Below, piece by piece: positions 38,011-49,900 of a DNA stretch of 60,000 nt. Numbering within the stretch: position 1 is the stretch's first letter; each line of letters opens with the position of its first letter. Source of the stretch: Antedon mediterranea (taxonomy: Eukaryota; Echinodermata; Crinoidea; Comatulida; Antedonidae); contig NC_092680.1 of NCBI RefSeq assembly GCF_964355755.1, positions 5,683,001-5,743,000 of the forward strand. The letters are read 5' to 3'. Position numbers and translations under genes: made by a program. The notes beneath the pieces were generated by a model. The model did no database searches. It saw only the letters and a list, made by a program, of their open reading frames with translations, and was not told the DNA's origin.

Positions 38011-38803
38011 TCATTGGGCTAAATAACAGGTTAAAATTGGGTTATTAAATTACTTTTAATTATAAAAAACATTATTGCATTGTATACTTTAATTAAATTC
38101 AAACCATGAAGTAACTTGTAATATTAGTAAAAAAGAGGCATTATTCGAGGAGCGTATTTAATCAAAGAGGGGCGTTGATTCAAATAAATGCGGTATCTAT
38201 AACAAATTAAACATTTGCAATAAATGTTTTGCAGCAGAGTTTTATCATAAAGACAATAAGGCCAGAAAAAGATATACTTTTATCCATTTCAATGGATGTA
38301 ATTAAAGTCAATGTTATGATTTTATTTATACAAATTCCAAAATTGTTGTGGAGTTGCTAACATTTGTAAGTTTTGGTACGACTGAATATCACGATTTACA
38401 AACATCTTTATTGTTCATCGTTTTAGATACATGGATCAACAGAGTTATAATGCCAGGTTAGTTTTGGTACAGATATTCAAATCATGATTCTGAGTGTACA
38501 CATGTGCACACAATTCACGGCTCTCCGTCATAATTTGACAAAACCTTTACAATCATGCTTTTATTACTGATTTTACAAATAATTATACTGTTATTTTCAA
38601 TAAGTAAAGATAGCAATATAAACATACACTAAGGTTCTAAAGTTAATAGTACCTCATTTAATGTTGATCTGGAGTTTCAGTGTTGCAATGCATTTTTTAA
38701 ATGCTTTTCTTAAATATCAAAATGTTTTGACTGCATTACACAAAAACTAGAAAGGCAATCAAACGTAACATAAATTATGCTTAAAAACTACCCAGTTATT
38801 GAT

Positions 38804-38918
38804 GTGTGTGACAAAAAAGTGTGATGTACTCAAATATGGGAGTGATATGAAGTCCATATATGGGCACATTACATTTTTCTGTCTCATAAAGTTTAATACA
38901 GTGTAGACAGAGCTTTAG
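38804..38918 (+). mobile_element. hairpin MITE H1 copy, left end missing
   Basis: Starts at GTGTGACAAAAAAGTGTGATG. The central segment is shortened (TATGAAGTCCATATATGGG). Confidence 0.7.
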
Positions 38919-39225
38919 ATACCGCTCCTTTACTTTTGTTACATGAGCAAAACCGCATACAAACAGTACATATTGAAAGCACTGTATATATCAGAAAAGA
39001 AGTTACATGATCACATACATTGATGCCTTCATTCCAAACCTTATATTACAATATTTTGATTTAAAAATCTAAAGAATAATTTAGTTATACAATATGTCAT
39101 CTTATTTTGTACAAAAATAATTTTATTTGTCAATCATGAAAACATTTTACATACAAGATGATTATCTAAACAGACCTGGTTTAAAATCAGCAAACATAAA
39201 CCCAAACCCATGTGTTTTACGCCAT

Positions 39226-39890
39226 GTGTATTCATTCTACACTAAGTGTATTCATTCTACACTATGTGTATTCTACACTATGTGCATTCTACACTATGTG
39301 CATTCTACACTAAGTGCATTCTACAGTATGTGTAGTTTACACTATGTGTAGTTTACACTATGTGTAGTTTACACTATGTGTAGTTTACACTATGTGTAGT
39401 TTACACTATGTGTAGTTTACACTATGTGTAGTTTACACTATGTGTAGTTTACACTATGTGTAGTTTACACTATGTGTATTTTACACTAAGTGTATCCTAC
39501 ACTATGTGTATTCATTCTACACTGTGTGTATTCTACACTATGTATTTCACAGTATGTGTAGTTTACACTATGTGTATTTTACACTAAGTGTATTCTACAC
39601 TATGTGTATTCATTCTACACTGTGTGTATTCTACACTATGTATTTCACAGTATGTGTATTCTACACTATGTATTTCACAGTATGTGTAGTTACACTATGT
39701 GTAGTTACACTATGTGTAGTTACACTATGTGTAGTTTACACTATGTGTAGTTTACACTATGTGTAGTTACACTATGTGTAGTTCACACTATGCATATTTT
39801 ACACTATGTGTAGTTAACACTATGTGTATTTTACACTATGTGTATTCTATATTATATGTGTTTTCCACTATGGGTATTTTACTATACTGC
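39226..39890. repeat. tandem array, 16 bp hairpin-forming unit
   Basis: Unit TACACTATGTGTAGTT, regular from about 39331 to 39475 and variable on both sides (TATTC, CATTC, TATTT forms). Each unit has two overlapping inverted pairs, TACAC-TAT-GTGTA and GTGTA-GTT-TACAC. Three open frames through it are translated repeat only. Confidence 0.95.
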
Positions 39891-40110
39891 ATGTGTTTTA
39901 CACTATTAACATGCATTACAAACATTGTGTGCTTTATCAGTATCTCAAAACTACTGTACTAATTAATGATTACTGCCATATAAAAAATGTATTATTATAA
40001 AAGAAATTATTTAATTGTACAAAGTGACACTTCCAACTACAATTGAATCAGTAGATAGCTTCAAGTATACCCTTCACATTTCCTAACAGTGTTTACTCAC
40101 CAGAGCCTTA

Positions 40111-40270
40111 TGCTCTGTCTACACTATAACACTAGTTTGACAAAAAAAGTGTGATGTGGCCAAATATGGTAGTGATATTCCCAAACATGGTAGTGATATG
40201 ATATCACCATGTCCATATATGGGCACATCACATTTTTGTCACATCAAGTTTGAAAGTGTAGACAGAGCTT
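40111..40270 (+). mobile_element. hairpin MITE H1 copy, two-segment form
   Basis: Both termini present; GGTAGTGATAT occurs twice, separated by TCCCAAACAT. Confidence 0.85.
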
Positions 40271-40778
40271 CTGAAGTTGTTTTGTATGGTTAGGCAATGT
40301 GAAATGGGTAAGGAACTACATCAAATTTGGAGATTGGGGCAGTTGCTGGAGTTATCTCAACACAGTAGTCATCGGTGTCATATTGTGATGTCCTAATACA
40401 ATTTTTACAATCTATCAAATTAATTTCTTTTAAACAATACATAATTTTATATTGTTAAATCTATGACTTGTTTTACAAAACACTAGGTCTTTTTCTTCTT
40501 CTTTGTCGTCCAGCCATCCAGCAATGTCAACATACGTTATGATGATTTCAATCTCCAGTATGACAACTTGCGAATCACTGATATCATTCCTCAACAATTT
40601 AATCGCACAACAGAAATAAATATTGTATACAAAAATGTAAACTTTTACAAATTGAATAATCATATAATTCAGTTGATGCTTCAGACTTCAGAGAATGTGA
40701 TAATGAATTGTTTAACAAATTTATAAATCTGGTTGAAGCAGTCAAAAAAAAACATTGCCGTCATTGGTAACGTTTGTG

Positions 40779-40784
40779 TTTATT
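40779..40784 (-). terminator. candidate poly(A) signal of MAU2
   Basis: AATAAA on the minus strand about 200 bases after the MAU2 stop, the first canonical hexamer in a likely 3' UTR. Confidence 0.5.
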
Positions 40785-40980
40785 AAACACTATGATCACT
40801 ATCAGTATTAAGAGGCGAATATCCATTATCGGATAGATAAAAGCGACAATTTGTCACCAATAGTGTCATTCCACTTAATGAGTGTCACAAAAATTGACAT
40901 GGTCACCTATCACACGTTTAAATGTACCTTTTTTTAGTGACTCCAAAGGATCGTCTACCATAAAGTCACTTCTGTGTGTG

Positions 40981-43900
40981 CTATAATAGACTGCTGCTGG
41001 GACCACCGGAGTTAAACACAAAAGGTGGCAAAGGGCCATCTACCCACTAAAAAAAAAAATTTGATTATTATTTTACATAAACTATTATTTATTTGACAAT
41101 GTTAGTTATGATGATGATTTTGATGATAATATTAAAAGTGGAGGAAAAAAATTCATTTCTGTGGAACTACTTCAACTGATGATGTTATCAACATTTTATT
41201 AATTTATAGTATATGACAGTTATGGTAATAGATGACGATGATGACAATATATGTAACACATTCAATTGTAATGATGTCAAGTTGAAAATCTCACAAACTA
41301 AAGCGAAAAACATTTGCTGACCGTTCGTTTTTCAAGAATCTGGAACAATTGGCCGAATAAAATTAACATTCTATAAAACTAAAATCACTTTTAAAACAAT
41401 TAAAGACTTTTTATTTCAAAGAATGCAATCACAGTATGGAAAGCGCTCATACTAAATGTGCGCTATATAAGTGTTAATATTAATAAGAGGAGTTGTTTTA
41501 TTAAATTCTACAAATAACAGTAACACATATAATAATCTTAATAAATCAATAAATATTCTAGAAATAGACTTTAAGCAGAGGGCACCAAACAAAATAGAAA
41601 AAAAAATATAACAATGAGATTATTGTACAATAATTAAATGAATAATATATTATGAAGATAAGTATTTACCTGTAACAAATTATGCTCTGGTTGTTGTGAA
41701 GACTGATAATGATCTTCTAATAATTGTTGTGAGAAGTCATTATGCATTTGATAACTTTCTGCTTCTCTAATGGGATCTCTTAACATTTGATACAAATCTT
41801 AAAAACACAACAACAAAAATACACACATTGAATAACTAATCATTAAAGTACATACATATTTTTTTTAAATCTTCTTTCAGATTGTTAGCTCTGTCTACAC
41901 TATCAAATTTTATGAGACAAACTAATGTGATGTGCCCATAATGGACAGGATGATGTCATATCGCTACCATATTGATATTTGTAAATTAGTTTGATAGTGT
42001 AGACAGAGCATAAAAGCTAGTCTACATTTGAGGTTTTGTGCACTTAATGCATACAATGTCAGTCTCCAGTAACTAGTGTGAACAGGAACCACAAACGCAA
42101 AGTTGAAAAAATAAATTCTATAAAGTTTGCTAATTTAACTAGGCTTTACAGAGTTAATTTTTTTAAACAAGACTATCTTTAGGCAGGCTCAAAATATCCA
42201 GTAATTTGGAGGCCATTTGGGATCTTAGACATTCATAGAGCAGAATTTCATTCACCATTTATTTTCAATTTTGATAGCACAGAAAAGTTTATAAATTTAG
42301 AAAGCAGGCCTACTAACCTCTTAATAATGCTGATGCCCAAAGCTGGACATGTAAATCTGGGATTTTACTGGCAAGTTGCATTGCAGGAGACACCATATTC
42401 ATACTCTCCTGAAAATAAAAGAAAAAATATGAAAAAATGGAGGACATATAAGAAATGGTGCAAACTAGGTACAACCATACTAATAACCATGAGTTTTATT
42501 TTTGTTTTAATATACTTAGGCAAATTGCCAAGGATAACCACAAGAAAATTCATTCACTATCTTCTTAAAGGTGGCAATCCCGTTTACAAGACAAACATAT
42601 CCACAAGATGCTCTACATAAAGTCTTATTACAAGTCTTTGGGAGAAATTTATCATCGAGACAAAATGACAGGACTTAAACCCAGGACCCCTGGATTGGTA
42701 GCCAAGCATCATAACCACCAACCACATTATGCAACATTATTTTAGCCCATCCTCAAATTGGGTATTCAAAAGATAGGCTTACACAAGAATATGGTAGATA
42801 CCGTTGTATTAAAATTTGTTATCACACGTTAAAACCATCAGTACATAGGAATAATAATTGTAATTTTAACTTTTTCTAACATGGAGGTTTATAATATATT
42901 GTTGAACGGTTTGCACGGCAAATAAACACTAGTAAAGTTAGGTTTGCGGTAAACCATGTGTTTGCGAAAAGGAAATAATTTATGGTTAAAATGTCTTGAT
43001 GCAATGTTATGCTGCAAACCTCTTCTGGAGATTTATACTGTACTCAGAATCAAGGTTAGTACAAATAAAATGCAAATTATCTAGATGGATGTGTAGTCTA
43101 AAGACCCATTTACACTAGGGTGACAACGATTGAAAATAAATATGCATTTTCATACCTGAAACAAAAGAATTTAACAACTTTTCATCCTAGAACTATAGGA
43201 TAATCAACTTTCATGAAATTAATTTTCCAATGATGTCATGATTAGTAAGAGCAATAATATCATAACAATACAACAATTGTATTGTTTTTAGTGATCATAA
43301 CGTCATTTGATTTGATTTTTTAAAATATAATTTGTATTAAGACAGCATAAATGATTATCCTATAGTTCTAAAACAAAAACTTTTCTAATTTCTTTTGTTT
43401 TATGTAAGAAAAACGTATGTTCATCTATTTATCGTCCTAGTGTAAATGGACCTTAAACCTAAACCTGAATCGGTGGTGACAAAACTTACTGTTGTGTTGC
43501 CAACTGATAGAAATATGTGTCCTAGCAACACGAGTGAGCATGCTGTTAATCGGTTCAGATCTTCTAAGTTTGTCATCTTTAATGTTTCCCTCAAGTATCG
43601 TCTGAAAATTATTTTATAAAAGATTGAAAACTTGAGTAAAAAGTGTTAAAATAAGTTTAATCTCTATGTATTGTAATTAAGTGTATATGAGAAGTTAACA
43701 CAAGCTCCAGTTCTATCTAGGACATACTGTACACTAATTCATACTCCAGTTATTTTACGCCGAAACCAGGGAAGAGTGTTTCCTGCTGAAACTATATGAA
43801 TATTCATAGATTTAGTCCTCATGAATATTATGAAGTAACACCAAGCTCATAATAGTGTTATATTCATTATTTAGGAACTATTTTAGTAATTTGAAGTCAC

Positions 43901-46900
43901 TCTTCTATTTGAATATTATACAACATAACTAAACAACAGAATCATAACATACTTAGCTTCATTATATCTAGCCTGAAAGAAAGCATGTAGTCCCCTGACA
44001 TAGTAACCAGCCGCTCGCAAACTGTGAGATGCGATTTGTGTTCTCTCTGGATCAATCCTCTCTAAAATAGTAGCAAGCTACATACAAAGACAAATGATGA
44101 ATACAATTAACAACTAATGTGTATATATTTTAGAATAGTGATTTTATTTGTATCCTAATTGGAATCCAATTGCACACTGTATTTTAATATCATCTTAATA
44201 TCACAACCCCAATTGCATTTAAGAGCTCTTTAATAGTTTTAATATTTTATTTGTTTCTTTGTTATTTTTTTTGGGGATAAATCCAACTACACACAAAATT
44301 GTAAAATCTATGTTAAAAACACCTCTATATGTCGACAAAATAGCATTTTCTAAAAGCTCTTTTCAGTTTTACGATTTACTTTTTTTGCTCATGTGCAACA
44401 TACAGCGGTTATGCAAAAAGAATGTACACATGTACATATATAATGAAATAAAACTTACATCTTGTTGTTTTCCTGTCCTTAAATATACAATGGCTAAGTT
44501 AAATGAGATGAATTGCCAAAGCTCTGTACTTGATGTTGACTAGATGGAAACAAATAAACACATTTATATATAGTTTAGATTAATATACACGTGTAAAGAG
44601 AATTGTGAGAATTCAAATCTTGAGACTATTTTGTGTTATTAAACAAGATACTCCAATTCCATTTCTATTTTTTTTTATGGGAATTATGCTACATACACAT
44701 ATGTTTACATTTGCATGATATAGAAAACTTAGTACACTAATCAAACAGAGCAGGGAATGTCTCAGTGTGTTGATCGGTAGAAGCTTCCTATTTTGATTCG
44801 TGACACTATTTGGATTAAGTTAATTCATTGGCAGATTATAGGTTGGCACAAATCGAAAGCTCCCTAATATAAGATATTGAGCGAGTCAATTGGCCGAACG
44901 GTTAAGGCAGGGGTGACCTTTACCTAAAGAGCCAACAATATCGACATGGCTTTGAGGCCAACTCACTCCTAGTTGTGATGGTGGAACAAGTCTTCTATTA
45001 AGATAAGGACTATAAACCTTAGGTCAAGTGTACACAATTTATCTATGTGCACTTTAAAGAACCCAGTTTATTATTCAAGATGAGTAGGGGCTAACCCGGT
45101 GAACTGGTTCACAAATAGAAAGTGATTAATTTACAATTGTCATTGATATTCCTTGTCCGCATGTACCTAAATACATAAAGTAAAAAAACATATTGAAAAA
45201 AATATTATATATACCCTTAATGCTGTGTTGAATTGAACCTCTGCTCTCTCCATGCAGTTCATTGACATTGCGTAAAGTCCTAATAACGTGTGTAACTGGG
45301 AACCATGAGTACTAAATAACCGTGGGTTTTGAGTACACACTTGGCAAGCTTGTGAAATCTGTAACAAAAAGTATTTAACAGTATAGTAGGTAAAGTAAAT
45401 GCATAGATCATCTTTTGTTTGGCCTTCATTTCCAGGAAGCATTATATTTCCCATACTAAAGCAGAAATCATGAATAATGCATGAACTATAGTTATTCTCT
45501 ATATTACTTGATAGCTTTAATACCTATACCCTAAATACTGTATTAACTTACTCTTAAAGGCCAATTTACAGAGAGGAGTGGTAACAGTAAGCGGAAAACC
45601 GTTTAGCTTGTCACACATATAGACTAGGCTATGAATGAGGTAGGTGCCACCCGGAGAGGTAGAAATTCTCATATGACTTTTCTAGACCAGTTTTTTCTGG
45701 GGAATCCAAATATATTGGGTAAACGGGCTGTAACCTGAGAACTTTCGCGTGAGGGCGCTTTTTTCAAAATGGCTGCCAGTTACAGTAGACTATGATATCT
45801 TGGCAACCACTGGTCATAGAGAGTTGATTTTGGTGTCAAATTGTTCGGAGTGTACATGTTCCTATTTGATGTAATAGAACATTTTGTCAGAAAATGGCCG
45901 GAAATACCTCTATTGACCTTTGACCCAATATCTAACAGATATCATATCTTCGTAACTACTCGACACAGAAAGTTGTAATTGGTGTCAAACTCTCCAGAAT
46001 ATAGATGTTTATATTCAAACTAATAGAACATTATCTGTAAAAATGACCGGAAATAACGTTACTGACCTTTGACCCAAAATGCAAGACATTTCTCCCATCT
46101 GATCACGTTAATCTTGTCAATTAATTCATTTTGTGCCAATTGGAGGTTGACATTCTCATATTATTTTCTGGACCAGTTTTTCATGTGCAATCCGAATATA
46201 TGAGATAAATAAGCCATAACAAGGCCAAGAATTTAATTCTCTTTTACTACATAAATGCTTCCCTTTAGTGTTTCAGACTGTATGTCTTGTATTAATCTTC
46301 AAGATCGCTCACATCACTGCAATCTGAAAAGTCTTCATATTCATTATGTGTAAACAGTTCCTGGACATCAGTGGGAATCACTGTCTCAATCCATTTAGGC
46401 TCCATTTGTTCGTTCCATCCATTGTGTGTACTGTTGTTGACAAAATCATTGACGTCTGCTGATTGCCATTCTTTAGTAATGAAGTTTGCTCTAAGTATAT
46501 GAAACTCAAGGGTCTGCTGACATAGTGGCAGTAATGATATATCTGTAATCTTGTTGTGTCTGGAAAACTTTCTGTTGAAGGTATCATATCTTGCTTGATT
46601 TACACTTTTCCCCTTCACTCCATACAATAGTGAAACATACTCTTCAAATTCCTCATACAACTCTTTTGATGGAACATCTGACACTCCAAGGTTGCAGAAT
46701 GCGTCAACAAATTTTGCTTTTGATTCCAGAAGCTTCCAGCAGGTACGTTTTCCTTTCCGAAAGAAAGCGGAGTTATAAGCGTTACCTGTGAAAGCATGGA
46801 ATCCAATAAGGGATGATTTCTGCGCTTTTGTTAAATCAATGTCACTCAATTTCAGTACCTTTCGGTATTTCCCAGTGTTTGTATCAATAATTACCCTCTG

Positions 46901-49900
46901 CCCATCATCTATGATGAGATAGTGCAATGACTGGAATATCAATGTCTCCAGAATGGGAACGAATTATTGCTACGCCTTGATTGTTATTTGTTAAAGCATG
47001 CTTTGCATGCAGGATGACTTTTGTGTAGGCTTCTTCTTCCGGCTACTATTAAGCTCCGGAACCAATACAACATCTCAGTTAGTAACGTAGATGCATTCTT
47101 TGTACGATGAAAAGTAGGTAACATCAATCCTCATATCTGTTAGAATGCTTTCTTTCTTTGACACTAGTACACAGCGAATAAGCTCAATCAATCTGGTCTT
47201 GTTCTCGCCGTTGGCAAGGAAATTGTTGAAATCACGGCCAACTTTGATATTGTTGAGCTTACAATTACTTTTGGTGCAATACCGCGTATGTTTCTCTCAA
47301 CAGTCTTAATGCTTTTTGGCAGGTATGCATCGGTAACAATATCAACACGCTTGTATCCTTTAGGGATGCTGTTGAAAACCTTTGCTACAAGATCCTCGTA
47401 CGTATCAGGGTAAGATGTAAATGTTCTGATTAATGCCATCAAGTCAACAACATAGGCAATGACAGTAGCCTTTGCTGGCAGTGCCCGACCAGGATCTATA
47501 ACATCTGTTGAACTTTCGATGAGAATTTCCATTAGGACACTTTTCTGAGTTGTTCGTCTTGTCCCATCTGCATTAGCAAGGCTTAGCGGGACAGGGGTAA
47601 GTGGATACTCAAAGGCTTTCTTAAAGTCAATTATTCTACCATGCTTTGTTGAGGTGGCAAGAAGCTTTCCTAAAACATCCCGATTAGCTTATATTACTTT
47701 TACTTTCCCATTTGCCTTGATTTCTAGTTTCTTCCCACTATTCGAAAATAAAGTGAGATGATGTTATGGATCCTGGTCGAGCACTGCGAGAAACAGACGC
47801 GGTATTGCACCAAAAGTAATTGTAAGCTCAAAAATATCAAAGTTGCCCCGTGATTTCAACAATTTCCTTGCCAACGGCGAGAACAAGACCAGATTGATTG
47901 AGCTTATTCGCTGTGTACTAGTGTCAAAGAAAGAAAGCATTCTAACAGATAAGAGGAGTGATGTTATTTACTTTTCATCGTACAAAGAATGCATCTACGT
48001 TACTAAACTGAGATGTTGTATTGGTTCCGGAGCTTAATAGTAGCCAAGAAGAAGCCGACACGAAAGTCATCCTGCATGCAAAGCATGCTTTAACAAATAA
48101 CAATCAAGGCGTAGCAATAATTTGTTCCCATTCTGGAGACATTGACATTCCAGTCATTTCACTATCTCATTTCATAGATGATGGGCAGAGGGTAATTATT
48201 GATACAAACACTGGGAAATACCGAAATGTACTGAAATTGAGTGACATTGATTTAACAAAAGCGCAGAAATCATCCCTTATTGGATTCCATGCTTTCACAG
48301 GTAACGAGTATAACTCCGCTTTCGTTCGGAAAGGAAAACGTACCTGCTGGAAGCTTCTGGAATCAAAAGCAACATTTGTTGACACATTCTGCAACCTTGG
48401 AGTGTCAGATGTTCCATCAAAAGAGTTGTATGAGGAACTTGAAGAGTATGTTTCACCATTGTATGGAGTGAAGGGGAAAAGTGTAAATCAAGCAAGATAT
48501 GATATCTTCAACAGAAAGTTTTCCAGACACAACAAGATTACAGATATATCATTACTGCCACTATGTCAGCAGACCCTTGAGTTTCATATACTTAGAGCAA
48601 ACTTCATTACTAAAGAATGGCAATCAGCAGACGTCAATGATTTTGTCAACAACAGTACACACAATGGATGGAACGAACAAATGGAGCCTAAATGGATTGA
48701 GACAGTGATGCCCACTGATGTCCAGGAACTGTTTACACATAATGAATATGAAGACTTTTCAGATTGCAGTGATGTGAGCGATCTTGAAGATTAATACACG
48801 ACATACAGACTGAAACACTAAAGGGAAAATGAATTAATTGACAGGATTAACGTGATCAGATAGGAGAAATGTCTTGCATTTTGGGTCAAAGGTCAGTAAC
48901 GTTATTTCCGGTCATTTTTACAGATAATGTTCTATTAGTTTGAATATAAACATCTATATTCTGGAGAGTTTGACACCAATTACAACTTTCTGTGTCTAGT
49001 AGTTACGGAGATATGATATCTGTTAGATATTGGGTCAAAGGTCAATAGAGGTATTTCCGGCCGTTTTCTGACAAAATGTTCTATTACATCAAATAGGAAC
49101 ATGTACATTCCAAACAATTTGACACCAAAATCAACTCTCTATGACCAGTGGTTGCCAAGATATCATAGTCTATTGTAACTGGCAGCCATTTTGAAAAAAG
49201 CGCCCTCACGCAAAAGTTCTCAGGTTACAGCCCGTTTACCCAATATATTTGGATTCCCCAGAAAAAACTGGTCTAGAAAAGTTATATGAGAATTTCTACC
49301 TCTCCGGGTGGCACCTACCTCATTCATAGCCTAGTCTAATAGAATCTGTATCTATCCTGAGTGGAAACCCCCCCCCCCCCCCCTGTTGTGTGTAAATGGT
49401 CATAAGGAATAACATATCTATATTTTTATTACCGTTACTGCTCGTCTGTGTAAAATGGATTTAACCCTCTAAATAATCTCCTTAAAATTTATGTGACTAA
49501 AAAATGTGATGTGCCATATATGGACACAATTATTTCATACTACTACCATATTTGGGTACATCGCACTTTTTTGTCAAACTAATTTGGTAGATAGAGCTTT
49601 ACTATAAAAGACTGATGTGTTTACTAAAACAATAAACATCCAACAAAAAAACTGTTGACATAACCAGTTTGATTTATTTCCATGCATACACAGTACCCTT
49701 TGTAATGTCCTTGTAATTTATGTCATTATGTTATGGTGCATTATTCATGATCTCTGCCTTAACCATGTTTGTTGTAGAAAGTACAAATGTACTATATTAC
49801 AAAAAGAACAATGAAAGCTACCCTAAAAATTTAAGCTTTTAAATAAGTTTTCTCTGGTCATCTGCAGCCCTATTGCCAAGCATCAGCCCTGAATATAATA

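Larger units (their letters stand above)
45621..49337. mobile_element. 3.7 kb inverted repeat element in a MAU2 intron
   Basis: Arms 45621-47299 and 47785-49337 are reverse complements with few differences. A 485 bp spacer separates them and continues the coding of the left copy. Outer ends are AGACTAGGCTATGAATGAGG and its inverse. Terminal 650 bp of each arm are non-coding. The left arm has about 126 bp (from 46132) missing on the right; this extra piece is itself a diverged copy of the terminal GACCAGTTTTT...GAATATAT segment. No target duplication was found. Each arm carries a copy of the same gene, pointing to the centre-out direction. Confidence 0.9.

Noticed and set aside
39127-39962. 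Three overlapping plus-strand ORFs of Cys/Tyr-rich protein
   Set aside because: Translation of the 16 bp array; no exon signals or family resemblance.
48167-48708. Overlapping 60-75 codon ORFs on both strands inside the inverted repeat
   Set aside because: Shadow frames of the two pseudogene copies, mirrored between the arms.
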